A stretch of DNA of 64,000 nucleotides from NCBI RefSeq assembly GCF_947503045.1, contig NZ_CANNCF010000003.1, positions 310,001 to 374,000 of the forward strand, in the 5' to 3' direction. Source of the stretch: an uncultured Tateyamaria sp. (GTDB lineage: Bacteria > Pseudomonadota > Alphaproteobacteria > Rhodobacterales > Rhodobacteraceae). The position numbers and the translations under genes were made by a program. Below, in pieces: positions 28,195-37,679 of this stretch. The notes beneath the pieces were generated by a model. The model saw nothing but the letters and a program-made list of their open reading frames with translations, did no database searches and was not told the DNA's origin. Positions within the stretch are counted from its first letter, which is position 1, and every line of letters starts with the position of its first letter.

Positions 28195-29067
28195 ATGGAC
28201 ATACTTATCAACGTGGTTTTGCCACTGTCGCTGGCCATCATCATGTTCAGCCTCGGCATCGGGCTGACGGTGGGTGATTTCACCCGCGTGCTCAAGGCGC
28301 CACGCGCATTTGCCGCCGGGGCCATCGCACAGGTGATCATCCTGCCCGTCGTGGCCTTTGGCATCGTGCTTGCCTTTGATCTGCCGCCCGCCCTCTCCGC
28401 CGGTATCATGCTGCTGGCGTTCTGCCCCGGTGGCGTCACATCCAACGTCATTTCCAAATGGGCGCGCGCGGATGTGGCCCTGTCCGTTTCGCTCACAGCC
28501 GTGATCAGCCTGCTGAGCCTGCTGACCGTGCCCGCCCTGACCGCATGGGCGGTGACCTATTTCATGGCCGAAAATGCGCCGGACATCTCCATCGCCTCGC
28601 TTACCCTTGCCGTTTTTGCCATCACCACCGTCCCGGTCTGCCTTGGCGTCTTCATCCGCCATGTCGCGACAGGTTTCGCCATCCGGATCGACCCTGTCCT
28701 CAGCCTAATGTCGTCGGTTCTGTTCGTCATCATAGTGATCGCGGCCATCGCCAGCAACTGGGCGCTGTTTACCGAGAACCTGTCCACCCTCGGACCCAGC
28801 CTTGTCACGCTGAACCTCGTGCTGATCGGCATCGGCCTCGCCATTGCGCGCGGCCTCGCGCTTGACTGGTCGCAGACCAAGACTGTCGCCGTCGAAACCG
28901 GCATCCAGAACGGCACGCTGGGCATTGCACTTGGCACGCTGATCGCCAACCAGCCCGACGGCTTCCTGAGCCCGCTCACCCTGCCCTCGGCCATCTACGG
29001 CGTCACCATGTACCTCGTGGTGACCCCGTTTGTGCTGTGGTTTCGCCGCCCCAGAGGAGACAGTTGA
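28195..29067 (+). CDS. Bile acid:sodium symporter (BASS) family protein
   Basis: 290 residues, nine to ten helices. The motif AFCPGGVTSNVISKWARADVALSVSL is broken here into the known pieces FCPGGVTSN and SKWARADVALS, the first Na-binding unit, and TGIQNGTLGIALG is the second with E-x-G-x-Q-N. It imports an organic anion with Na+. Its stop overlaps the start of the flavoprotein gene (TGATG), so the flavoprotein may act on the imported compound. Confidence 0.88.
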   Translation: MDILINVVLPLSLAIIMFSLGIGLTVGDFTRVLKAPRAFAAGAIAQVIILPVVAFGIVLAFDLPPALSAGIMLLAFCPGGVTSNVISKWARADVALSVSLTAVISLLSLLTVPALTAWAVTYFMAENAPDISIASLTLAVFAITTVPVCLGVFIRHVATGFAIRIDPVLSLMSSVLFVIIVIAAIASNWALFTENLSTLGPSLVTLNLVLIGIGLAIARGLALDWSQTKTVAVETGIQNGTLGIALGTLIANQPDGFLSPLTLPSAIYGVTMYLVVTPFVLWFRRPRGDS

Positions 29068-30725
29068 TGGACCGCGCTGATGCCATCATCGTGGGTGCAG
29101 GCCTTGCAGGTCTTGCCGCTGCCGCCGAACTCGGGGACCGAGGCAAACATGTGCTGATCGTCGATCAGGAACCGCGCAGTTTTCTCGGTGGTCAGGCCTT
29201 CTGGTCGCTGGGTGGGCTGTTCATGATCGACACACCCGAGCAGCGCCGCATGGGCATCAAGGACAGCCGCGATCTCGCCCTAAACGACTGGATGGGCAGT
29301 GCACAGTTCGACCGGGACGAGGACGCGATGCCGCGGAAATGGGCCGAGGCCTATATCGATTTTGCCGCAGGCGAGATGCGACCCTGGCTGCACGCCATGG
29401 GTCTGCGTTGGTTTCCCATCGTCGGCTGGGCCGAGCGCGGCGGCAGCTTTGCCGATGGGCATGGCAACTCGGTGCCGCGCTTTCATCTCACTTGGGGCAC
29501 AGGCCCCGGCATCATCGAACATTTTGTGCGCCGCTGTCTGGAGCATGAAAAGGCCGGGCTGATCCAGTTCCACTTTCGCCATCAGGTCGACCGCATCGAC
29601 ATGGAAAACGGGGCCGCCAAAGGTGTCAGCGGCACAATTCTGGCCGAAGATCCCGCCGCGCGCGGGCAAAAGACTAACCGCGATGCAGTGGGCGATTTTG
29701 AACTGCGTGCGCCCTCGGTCATCGTGACCTCCGGCGGCATCGGCGGCAATTTCGACATGGTGCGCAAAGTCTGGCCGACCGAGCGCCTTGGCCCCGCGCC
29801 CAGGGACATGGTTGCGGGCGTGCCTGCTCATGTGGATGGACGCATGATCGCCATTTCCGAAAACGCGGGCGGCCATGTGATCAATGGCGACCGGATGTGG
29901 CACTACACCGAAGGGGTCAGGAACTGGGATCCGATCTGGCCCGCCCATGGCATCCGCATCCTGCCGGGACCGTCCTCGATGTGGTTTGATGCGCGTGGCA
30001 ACCGCTTTGCCCCGCCCGCCCTGCCCGGCTTTGACAGCATGTCGACGCTGAAGATGATCCTTGAAACGGGATACGAATACAGCTGGTTCGTACTGACCCA
30101 GAAGGTGATCAAGAAGGAATTCGCGCTATCCGGATCGGAACAGAATCCCGATCTGACGTCAAAGAAATGGGCCGAAGTGATCAAACAGCGCGTTCTGTCC
30201 GGCGGCAATGCCACAGGACCCGTCGAGGCCTTCAAGGAAAAGGGCGAGGATTTCGTCGTTGCCAATGATCTCGACACATTGGTGAAAGGCATGAACCAGA
30301 TCGGTGGCGACAACCTGATCGACGCCGCCCGCCTGCGTGCCCAGATCGAGGCGCGCGACGCCCAGATCGACAACCCGTTTTCCAAGGATGCGCAAATGAT
30401 GGCGATCCACGCCGCGCGGAACTATCGTGGCGACCGGCTGCTGCGCACGGCCAAGCCACACAAGTTCCTCGACCCCGCCAATGGGCCCCTGATCGCGGTC
30501 AAGCTGCACGTGCTGACGCGCAAGACGCTGGGCGGGCTGCACACCAATCTGGACAGCCAGATGATCGGCGCGGATGGCAACACGGTGCCGGGCCTGTTCG
30601 CCGCCGGAGAGGTTGCCGGGTTCGGAGGCGGCGGTTACCACGGCTACAACGCGCTTGAGGGCACATTCCTGGGCGGCTGCATCTTTTCGGGGCGCAATGC
30701 GGGGCGGTCTAAGGCGATCGGGTGA
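29067..30725 (+). CDS. FAD-binding dehydrogenase (fumarate reductase/KstD-like flavoprotein)
   Basis: 552 residues from ATG 29067, behind AGAGGAG. The FAD Rossmann motif is ADAIIVGAGLAGLAAAAEL and the C-terminus has GLFAAGEVAGFGGGGYHGYN with LEGTFLGGCIFSGR, the FAD_binding_2 pattern. It belongs to the predicted oxidoreductase group resembling 3-ketosteroid-delta-1-dehydrogenase. It is translationally coupled to the BASS symporter. Substrate unknown; a steroid/bile-acid-like compound is one guess from the pairing. Confidence 0.85.
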   Translation: MDRADAIIVGAGLAGLAAAAELGDRGKHVLIVDQEPRSFLGGQAFWSLGGLFMIDTPEQRRMGIKDSRDLALNDWMGSAQFDRDEDAMPRKWAEAYIDFAAGEMRPWLHAMGLRWFPIVGWAERGGSFADGHGNSVPRFHLTWGTGPGIIEHFVRRCLEHEKAGLIQFHFRHQVDRIDMENGAAKGVSGTILAEDPAARGQKTNRDAVGDFELRAPSVIVTSGGIGGNFDMVRKVWPTERLGPAPRDMVAGVPAHVDGRMIAISENAGGHVINGDRMWHYTEGVRNWDPIWPAHGIRILPGPSSMWFDARGNRFAPPALPGFDSMSTLKMILETGYEYSWFVLTQKVIKKEFALSGSEQNPDLTSKKWAEVIKQRVLSGGNATGPVEAFKEKGEDFVVANDLDTLVKGMNQIGGDNLIDAARLRAQIEARDAQIDNPFSKDAQMMAIHAARNYRGDRLLRTAKPHKFLDPANGPLIAVKLHVLTRKTLGGLHTNLDSQMIGADGNTVPGLFAAGEVAGFGGGGYHGYNALEGTFLGGCIFSGRNAGRSKAIG

Positions 30726-30743
30726 CGCGCGCCGCCCGACAGT

Positions 30744-31757
30744 TCAGTCGGCGCGAGAACGGCGGCGTGCGATACGTTTTTTGTTGGCCAAACGGATCGC
30801 CATTTTCAAACGCTGCACCACCGACAGCCCTGCGGCGAAGTTCAGATAAAATTCGGCCGTTGCCGCATTCCCGTACCGTTTGGCACCCTGCCTGACCGCC
30901 TGCTCGTCCCAGACGGCATGCAGCAAACGTGTGCGACGGGCCGGGTAGTCGTCCGCATCTGCACTCTTGTGGTCCTTGCGTTTGGTCAAGCGCACAAGGA
31001 ATTCCACACCATTGGTGGGCGACACCTCGTCAATATTGAATGAAATAAGCCCCAAAGCCACGCAATCCTCGATCAGCAATTGAAAAGAGGCAGGCGTCAT
31101 CACTGTGCAGTGGGAATCGATGTAGTCGCCCTTGCCCTTACGCTCTTGCCATTCGGACCATTTTTCAGCCAGGCTATTTCGGTTTTCAATCTCGGTCCTG
31201 AGCGTCGAAAAGCTAACGGCCGCCGCACCCCGGTCGGGCTTGCCTTTGGCATATGCAAGGTCCGTATGTCCGGCAAACAACTGACGCTCTGAAGGTTGCT
31301 TGCGATCCTCCACAAAGGCTTCGAGCCAATCGGCCGTTACTGTGTGGGGCCGGAAATAATCAAAACAGGCGCGTCCGTCCGGCAGGGCCATGACAAGGCT
31401 GCCACCCTCGGACAAGAGCGCCTCGCAACCTTGCAGAAACTTGATCGGGTTGGGCAGGTGTTCGAAATTGTGTGAGCTGACCACATAATCAAAGGTCCCA
31501 TGTTGTTCGGCGGGCACCAGCGACAGTACTTCGGTTGCGCTGCCGACATAGTCGACCGCTTCCAGCTTGTCATAGCCGCGTGCGTCGATTTCCGGGTCGC
31601 CTTTCGCGCGCTCCATCAAGGTGTCGAAATCAAACACGTCAAGCGTGCGCACATTGTAGCCGTCGGCCTTGGCAACGATCGGATTGAACCAGGGGGCCAC
31701 TTCCAGACCCAGCATGGATTTGTCGATGCCTTTCAGCAGAAATTGGTTTCTTTTCAT
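30744..31757 (-). CDS. SAM-dependent methyltransferase-like protein
   Basis: 337 residues from ATG 31757 (start uncertain, weak ribosome binding site). FDYVVSSHNFEHLPNPIKFL followed by EGGSLVMALPDGRACFDYF is the class I methyltransferase post-motif region, and LGLEVAPWFNPIVAK stands in for the SAM-binding loop. The last third is basic (LANKKRIARRRSRAD). Similar proteins often sit in surface-polysaccharide loci, but no such genes are nearby. GC is somewhat lower than its neighbours. Confidence 0.7.
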   Translation of the reverse strand: MKRNQFLLKGIDKSMLGLEVAPWFNPIVAKADGYNVRTLDVFDFDTLMERAKGDPEIDARGYDKLEAVDYVGSATEVLSLVPAEQHGTFDYVVSSHNFEHLPNPIKFLQGCEALLSEGGSLVMALPDGRACFDYFRPHTVTADWLEAFVEDRKQPSERQLFAGHTDLAYAKGKPDRGAAAVSFSTLRTEIENRNSLAEKWSEWQERKGKGDYIDSHCTVMTPASFQLLIEDCVALGLISFNIDEVSPTNGVEFLVRLTKRKDHKSADADDYPARRTRLLHAVWDEQAVRQGAKRYGNAATAEFYLNFAAGLSVVQRLKMAIRLANKKRIARRRSRAD

Positions 31758-31886
31758 GGATTCATCGCCCTGTTGTCCCCGAAGCGCAGTCTTGGCCTTG
31801 TGTCGGGCGATGTGCAAGCGCCAGAAATGCGGGCCAGATGACGTCTTTGCGTGCTGGGGCAGGTCCGGCTGCCCGCCTCACTCTAC

Positions 31887-33665
31887 TCACAACGGCCAGA
31901 TAAACGGAATGACCAGCGAGGCCACGACCGCAATGCTCAGGTTCAGCGGGATTCCCACCCGCATGAAGTCGCTGAACTTGTAGCCACCGGGGCCGTATAC
32001 CAGCGTGTTGGTCTGGTAACCGATGGGCGTGGCAAAGGCGCACGAGGCCGCGATCATCACCGCCACCACCAAGGGGCGCGGGTCAAGGCCCAGTGCGGCC
32101 CCAAGGCTGATCGCAATCGGCGTCATGATGACGGCCACCGCGTTGTTGGACACGATCTCGGTCAGGGTCGAGGTCATCACGAACACCACGAAAACGATCA
32201 GTGCTGGCGGCAGCGTGGCCAGCGCGGGCGAGGCCCCGTCGACGATCAGCATGATCGCCCCCGAATTCTGCAAGCCCGCCCCCACGGCAAGCATGCCAAA
32301 GATCAGCGCGAGCAACTGCCCGTCGACAAAGGAAAACGCCTCATCCGCGTCGATGCAGCCGGTGACCAGTACCAGTGCCACGGCCAACACGGCCAAGAGC
32401 AGGATGGGCGCGATGTTCAATGCCGCGAGGATCACGATCCCGGCCAGCGCAACAATGGCGATGGGCGCATGGGCACGCCGATAGGCCCGCGCGGAAGGAT
32501 GCGAAACATCGACCATCTCCTGATCGGCGGCCAGACGCTGGATGTCGGCAGGCGCGCCTTCCAGCAGCAGCGTGTCGCCCACCTTGACCACCAGCGCATC
32601 CAATTGCCGCCCGATGTTCTGGTTCCGGCGATGCACTGCGAGCGGATAGACCCCGTACCGCCGCCGCAGCCGCAACGAGCCCAACGAACGGCCCACCATC
32701 TTGCACCCTGGCGTGATCAACGCCTCGACAGTTGTAGTTTCCACCGCAGACACCTGATCGACACGGCGTAACTCCTTGTTTGCCTGCAGGCTCAGCAACT
32801 CGGTCATCTGCGTGCGCAACACCACCCGGTCGCCCACCTGCAACACCACATCCGCCAACTCGCGGCGCAGCGACACATCCCCGCGCACCACGTCGATCAG
32901 ACGCACGCCCTCGCGTTTGAACAGTTGCACGCCAGTCACTTCGCGGCCAACAAGGTTGCTGTCGGGGGGGATCACGGCTTCGGTAAAGAATTTCATCTTG
33001 GAGCGGTCCGACAGCATACTCGCCATGCTGTCCCGATCCGGCAACAGTCGGGGGGCAAAGATCGACATGTAGATCAACCCCCAGACGCAGACGACCAGAC
33101 CAATGGGCAGGATTTCAAAGATGCCAAAGGGCGCCAGCCCCTGATTGCGCGCCACCCCGTCCACCAGCAGGTTGGTCGAAGTCCCGATCAGCGTCAGCGA
33201 ACCGCCCATGATCGCCGCATAACTGAGCGGGATCAGCAGTTTGGAGGCTTTGACCCCCAGCGTCTTGCTCAACTGCACCATGACCGGGATCATCACGACC
33301 ACCACGGGTGTGTTGTTCATGATGGCTGACCCCGCCATGACGGCGAGGATGACGCCGACAACAGCCGTTTTGGGCCGCGTCTTGGCCAGCCGTTCGGCTT
33401 GTCGGGTCAACACATCCAGCGCGCCTGTGCGCACCAGCGCCCCCATCACGATGAACATCGCCGCAATGGTCCAGGGGGCCGGGTTGGACAGCACCGAAAG
33501 GGCCGCATCATAGGGCAGGATGCCCAGCGCCAGCATGCAGGCCGTGCCCGCAATGGCCACGACTTCGGTCGAATAGGTCTCGCGCACGAACAGCACAAAC
33601 ATGACCACGACCAGAAACAGCGCCAGAAGCGGGCTGATCAGGGGCGAGGCATTCAACAGCGACAT
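31887..33665 (-). CDS. SLC13-type permease with two RCK_C domains (second paralogue)
   Basis: 592 residues from ATG 33665; the longer frame begins with TTG at 33719. N-terminal motifs are MNNTPVVVVMIPVMV and GTSTNLLVDGV, C-terminal motifs VSNNAVAVIMTP and ATPIGYQTNTLVYGPGGYKF. Two TrkA-C-like domains lie between (AVIPPDSNLVGREVTGVQL and ALITPGCKMVGRSLGSLRL). Compared with the paralogue at 26335, this protein is closer to sulfate/sodium-type permeases (TNTLVYGPG). Substrate not provable from sequence. Confidence 0.87.
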   Translation of the reverse strand: MSLLNASPLISPLLALFLVVVMFVLFVRETYSTEVVAIAGTACMLALGILPYDAALSVLSNPAPWTIAAMFIVMGALVRTGALDVLTRQAERLAKTRPKTAVVGVILAVMAGSAIMNNTPVVVVMIPVMVQLSKTLGVKASKLLIPLSYAAIMGGSLTLIGTSTNLLVDGVARNQGLAPFGIFEILPIGLVVCVWGLIYMSIFAPRLLPDRDSMASMLSDRSKMKFFTEAVIPPDSNLVGREVTGVQLFKREGVRLIDVVRGDVSLRRELADVVLQVGDRVVLRTQMTELLSLQANKELRRVDQVSAVETTTVEALITPGCKMVGRSLGSLRLRRRYGVYPLAVHRRNQNIGRQLDALVVKVGDTLLLEGAPADIQRLAADQEMVDVSHPSARAYRRAHAPIAIVALAGIVILAALNIAPILLLAVLAVALVLVTGCIDADEAFSFVDGQLLALIFGMLAVGAGLQNSGAIMLIVDGASPALATLPPALIVFVVFVMTSTLTEIVSNNAVAVIMTPIAISLGAALGLDPRPLVVAVMIAASCAFATPIGYQTNTLVYGPGGYKFSDFMRVGIPLNLSIAVVASLVIPFIWPL

Positions 33666-33715
33666 GTGCGACAGCCTTTTGAAGGCACCCAAAAGACGGT
33701 GCACGAACCTTGGGC

Positions 33716-34639
33716 TCAAGTGTCGCGCATTGCCCGCCCCTCATCAAGCGCCGCTTTGCCGCGCGGCTGCACGAGGTACATGCCCAACATCATCAGCGCC
33801 AGCGCGCCCCAGATGACAGGCGGATAGGCCTCATCCAGCACCAGTTTGGCCCAGAGAATCCCGAACAATGTCACCAGATAGCTGATCTGCACGGCAAAGA
33901 CCGGCCCCGCCCGCCCGACCAGCCAGACATAGCCCGTATAGGTCAGCACATGCAGAACCGCGCTGAGCATTTGCGCCAGATCGGCAGGTCCATAAGGCGG
34001 GCGCGGATCGATCCACTGCCCCGTGCTCAGCGCCAGCGGCAAGGCAATCAGGCTGCCGACAATCGACGCCCCCCAAAGCACTTGAATGGGGTCAAGCGCC
34101 GCAGTGCCCCAGCGCGCCACATAATTGCCCTCAAACGCGTAAAACAGCCCCGAGATCAGCCCGATCAGCACCCAGAACATCGGGATGGTCCCCGACATAT
34201 CGGCCCCGGGCAGAACGATCAGCAGAACGGCACACAGGCCCGCAATCAACCCGAACAACCGGCGCAGCTCGAACCGGTCAAGCGCCAGCAGCAGCGCAAT
34301 GGGAAAGGCCCAGATCGGGATCATCGACAACAGGATCGACATCACCCCCGAGGGCAAATGCACAGCCGCCTGATAGCTGGCCGTGTTCGGCAGGACCGAA
34401 CCAATCAGCGCAATCAGCAGATAGACCCGCAACTGGGCCGCCCCCAAGGGCAGACGTGTGCCGCGCAGCAGCGCAATGGCCGACATCACCATCACACCAA
34501 TACCCATCTGCCAGAACAAAAGCCCGAAATGCTTGTACCCGGTGCTGACCGCGATTTTGGTCAGCGGCATCGTCATGCCCCAGCCCGCGCCCAGCACAAT
34601 CAGTGCAGCCACGCAGGTCAGTCTTTCAGAGCGGCTCAT
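33716..34639 (-). CDS. EamA-family DMT transporter
   Basis: 307 residues with ten predicted helices in two EamA repeats (first MTMPLTKIAVSTGYKHFGLL; second YAFEGNYVARWG and a terminal SYLVTLFGILWAKLVLDE). It starts inside the ymdB stop (ATGA overlap at 34636-34639) and so shares its message. Substrate unknown. Confidence 0.85.
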   Translation of the reverse strand: MSRSERLTCVAALIVLGAGWGMTMPLTKIAVSTGYKHFGLLFWQMGIGVMVMSAIALLRGTRLPLGAAQLRVYLLIALIGSVLPNTASYQAAVHLPSGVMSILLSMIPIWAFPIALLLALDRFELRRLFGLIAGLCAVLLIVLPGADMSGTIPMFWVLIGLISGLFYAFEGNYVARWGTAALDPIQVLWGASIVGSLIALPLALSTGQWIDPRPPYGPADLAQMLSAVLHVLTYTGYVWLVGRAGPVFAVQISYLVTLFGILWAKLVLDEAYPPVIWGALALMMLGMYLVQPRGKAALDEGRAMRDT

Positions 34640-35445
34640 GGCCCGCTATTTGGCAAGGCCCCGCCCTGACGCACCATCTCGATGCGGGTGGCGCGACCGC
34701 TCGCATCGGTCTCGATATAGACACCTGACAGTGTGGCGGGACCCAGCGCCGGGGCAAAGCGCTCTTTCGGCATACCGGTAATGAAGCGGCGCAAAGGCTC
34801 GTCGCGCTGCATGCCAATGACCGAATTGTAGTCGCCGCACATGCCCGCATCGGTAAGGTACGCGCACCCTTTGGACAGAATCATCGCATCCGCCGTCGGC
34901 ACATGGGTGTGGGTGCCGACCATCAGGCTGGCCCGGCCATCACACCAATGCCCCATCGCCATTTTCTCGGACGTCGCCTCGCAATGGAAATCCACGATGA
35001 TCGCATCTGCTTCACCGCCCATCGGATGGGTGCGAAACACGGTCTCAAGGGCCGAAAACGGATCATCAAAGGGGCGCTTCATAAACACCTGACCCAGGGC
35101 TTGCGCCACCAACACCTTCTTGCCGCCCCGCGCGGTAAACAGCCGCGCGCCCTTGCCCGGCGCCGCCTTGGAAAAATTGAGCGGGCGGACAATGCGCGGC
35201 TCACTCTCGATGAACTGCAGCATGTCCTTCTGATCAAAGGCATGATCGCCCAGCGTCACGCAATCCGCCCCCGCATCCAGCAGTGCGCGGGCATGTGCCC
35301 CGGACAGGCCCATGCCAGAGGTGGCGTTTTCGCCATTCACCACGACGAAATCCAGATTCCAGTCGTCACGCAGACGGGGCAGATGTTCGGTGATTGCCTG
35401 ACGGCCCGAGCGGCCCATCACATCACCCAGAAAGAGAATGTTCAT
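34636..35445 (-). CDS. ymdB: YmdB-type metallophosphoesterase (TIGR00282 family)
   Basis: 269 residues. MNILFLGDVMGRSGRQAI gives the first metal Asp, VVVNGENATSGMGL the Glu/Asn pair, LGDHAFDQKD the next, and MVGTHTHVPTADA with IGMQRDEPL the last. This is the full metal-site set of YmdB/DR1281 proteins, which hydrolyse 2',3'-cyclic nucleotides in Bacillus relatives. Worth noting next to the nucleotidyl cyclases elsewhere in the window, though not linked to them. Confidence 0.9.
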   Translation of the reverse strand: MNILFLGDVMGRSGRQAITEHLPRLRDDWNLDFVVVNGENATSGMGLSGAHARALLDAGADCVTLGDHAFDQKDMLQFIESEPRIVRPLNFSKAAPGKGARLFTARGGKKVLVAQALGQVFMKRPFDDPFSALETVFRTHPMGGEADAIIVDFHCEATSEKMAMGHWCDGRASLMVGTHTHVPTADAMILSKGCAYLTDAGMCGDYNSVIGMQRDEPLRRFITGMPKERFAPALGPATLSGVYIETDASGRATRIEMVRQGGALPNSGP

Positions 35446-35488
35446 ACCGCCCCATATGCCCCATGGCCCGGGAACGGCAAGCAGTTCA

Positions 35489-35513
35489 TGTTTCTTCTGA
35501 CCAAAAATACCAC
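35489..35513 (-). repeat. Dispersed intergenic repeat, copy C (25-bp core)
   Basis: On the minus strand it reads GTGGTATTTTTGGTCAG then AAGAAACA, identical over 25 bp to copy B at 47548-47582. It is preceded by two small GC stems (GGGGGC/GCCCCC and GCGGC/GCCGC) directly after the cyclo-ligase stop, so here it forms a gene 3' end. Confidence 0.8.
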
Positions 35514-35547
35514 GGGGGAGCGGCGCAGCCGCGGGGGCAGGGCCCCC

Positions 35548-36102
35548 TCAGATCTCGATCACCTCGGAGTCGGTGACGATCATGTCGAGCGGCTGATCCG
35601 TAGCCTCCAGCGGCAGTCCATCAGCCTCCTGCGCGCCATAGGCGAACCCAATGGCCAACGTCGGACGGGCCGTACGCAGCCCCGCTAGCGTGCGATCATA
35701 AAACCCGCCCCCATAGCCCAGTCGCCCGCCTGCGCGGGTAAAGGCGACCAGCGGCACAATCACGATCTCGGGGTCGAAAAAGTCATCCACCTCAGGCACC
35801 TGCGCCCCAAAAGGTCCGGCACGCAGCGCCCCGTCCGGGCTCCAGCGCGAAAAGCGCAGGGCCATGTCAGCGCCCATGATCACCGGAACGCCAACAGGGC
35901 CGTGGGCCGCGGCCTCGGCCATGGCAGCCAGTGGGTCAATCTCCGAACGGATCGGCATGTAACCGGCCAGCGGCACGCCGCGATACCCTGCCAGAACCGA
36001 AGACAACAGACCCGACGCCCCGCCCCGATCCAGATCAAACGCCGCCTTGCGACGGGCAAATGCCGCCTTGCGCGCCGCAGCCTTTTGATCGCTCACATCC
36101 AT
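35548..36102 (-). CDS. 5-formyltetrahydrofolate cyclo-ligase
   Basis: 184 residues from ATG 36102. It starts MDVSDQKAAARKAAFARRKA, then GYMPIRSEIDPLAAM, and carries VPLVAFTRAGGRLGYGGGFYDR, the ATP/folate loop signature of the family. It converts 5-formyl-THF to 5,10-methenyl-THF with ATP. Often linked to 6S RNA in proteobacteria; the spaces on both sides here (64 and 102 bases) are too short for that RNA. Confidence 0.93.
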   Translation of the reverse strand: MDVSDQKAAARKAAFARRKAAFDLDRGGASGLLSSVLAGYRGVPLAGYMPIRSEIDPLAAMAEAAAHGPVGVPVIMGADMALRFSRWSPDGALRAGPFGAQVPEVDDFFDPEIVIVPLVAFTRAGGRLGYGGGFYDRTLAGLRTARPTLAIGFAYGAQEADGLPLEATDQPLDMIVTDSEVIEI

Positions 36103-36166
36103 GCACAGACCCCATGGGACGGCGGGCGGGGCGATTTTGGCGCAGCCAAAGAGCGATCCGTAAGCG

Positions 36167-37561
36167 TCACAACAACACCGCCGCAGCCAGCCCCAAAAAG
36201 GCAAAGAAACCAACCACATCCGTCACCGTGGTCACAAAGGCGCCAGAGGCCAGTGCCGGGTCGATCCCCATCCGGTCCAGCACCACCGGAATGACCGTAC
36301 CGGCAAATCCGGCCACCACAAGGTTCACCACCATGGCGGCCGCAATCACATAGCCCAGTGCGGGCGAGCCGAACCAGATCACACCGACGATGCCCATCAC
36401 CACGGCAAAAACGAGCCCGTTGATCAGCCCGACAATCACTTCGCGGCGGATCACGCGCCAGACATTGGCGCCCGTAAGGTCTTTGGTGGCCAGCGCGCGC
36501 ACAGCCACTGTGAGCGACTGCGTGCCCGCATTGCCCCCCATCGAGGCGACGATGGGCATCAACACGGCCAGCGCCACGATCTGCGCAATTGCCATCTCGA
36601 ACTGGGCAATGACCAGAGAGGCGAGGATCGAGGTCACAAGGTTCACCGCCAACCAGGGCAGGCGCTGGCGGGTGGTTTCCACGACGTTGTCAGACAGCGC
36701 GGATTCGTCCCCCACCCCGGCCAGACGCAGGATGTCTTCCTCATGCTCGTCATCCAGCACGGCCATGGCGTCATCGATTGTGATCTGACCAATCAGGCGA
36801 CCCTCTTCATCGACCACCGGGGCCGAAATCAGGTGATACTGGTTGAACGCATAGGCCACGTCACTTTCGGCCTGTGTGGCGGGAATGATGCGAAATGTCT
36901 CCTCCACCAGATCGGCCAGACGCACCTCGCGGCGCGAGCGCATCACCTTGCCCAGCGTCACATTGCCAATGGGATGCAGGCGCGGATCGACCAGCACCAG
37001 ATGATAGAACTGGTCCGGCAAGTCGCGCTCATCCGCACTGCGCATGCGATCAATCGCCTCGCCCACGGTCCAGTGTTCGGGGGCCATGACCACCTCGCGC
37101 TGCATGAGGCGGCCCGCGGAATACTCCGGAAAGGCCAGCGACTGTTCGACCATCGCGCGATCGGACTCTTCAAGCGCATCAAGGATCGCTTCCTGCTGGG
37201 CGTCGTCCAGATCCTCGATCAGATCAACCACGTCGTCACTGTCGAGCTCGCGCACCGCGTCCGCCAGAACGGTCGGTTTGAGAACGCCAATCACCTCTTC
37301 GCGGATCGACTCGTCGAGTTCTGACAGGATGTCACCGTCAAATTCACGGTCATAGAGGCGGATCAGGCGCGCCCGGTCAAAGGCGTTGATCTGCTCCAGA
37401 AGGTCGGCGATATCGGCCGCGTGCAGCGGCTCCATCAGCGCGGTCAGCTGCGCGCGATCGTCGATATCCACGGCATATAGGATCGCCGATACGTCTTTGC
37501 GCTCAAGGACATAGCCCTTGTCTTCGCCGCCGGGCTCCATCACATCGGTGTCCTCTGACAT
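36167..37561 (-). CDS. mgtE: Magnesium transporter MgtE
   Basis: 464 residues from ATG 37561. The order is an N-terminal superhelical domain (LLEQINAFDRARLIRLYDRE), two CBS domains (about 150-270, with GRLIGQITIDDAMAVL) and five C-terminal helices containing IVASMGGNAGTQSLTVAVRA and LASGAFVTTVTDVVGFFAF, the Mg2+ pore motifs. Mg2+ binding between CBS domains gates the pore. It diverges from guaD. Confidence 0.95.
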   Translation of the reverse strand: MSEDTDVMEPGGEDKGYVLERKDVSAILYAVDIDDRAQLTALMEPLHAADIADLLEQINAFDRARLIRLYDREFDGDILSELDESIREEVIGVLKPTVLADAVRELDSDDVVDLIEDLDDAQQEAILDALEESDRAMVEQSLAFPEYSAGRLMQREVVMAPEHWTVGEAIDRMRSADERDLPDQFYHLVLVDPRLHPIGNVTLGKVMRSRREVRLADLVEETFRIIPATQAESDVAYAFNQYHLISAPVVDEEGRLIGQITIDDAMAVLDDEHEEDILRLAGVGDESALSDNVVETTRQRLPWLAVNLVTSILASLVIAQFEMAIAQIVALAVLMPIVASMGGNAGTQSLTVAVRALATKDLTGANVWRVIRREVIVGLINGLVFAVVMGIVGVIWFGSPALGYVIAAAMVVNLVVAGFAGTVIPVVLDRMGIDPALASGAFVTTVTDVVGFFAFLGLAAAVLL

Positions 37562-37679
37562 GGTGTCCCCCACTGGCTGCGCTTGGTGTGAGGCCGACCA
37601 TAGGGTGCACCCCGCAAACTGACAATGGGCGCGCGTTTTGGCTTTGCGCAGCCCCCCAAGATTGGGACATAAGACAGGG

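Noticed and set aside
35446-36166. 6S RNA next to the 5-formyl-THF cyclo-ligase gene
   Set aside because: The flanking gaps are 102 and 64 bases, and the larger holds the dispersed repeat; neither could hold a 150-180 nt 6S RNA.
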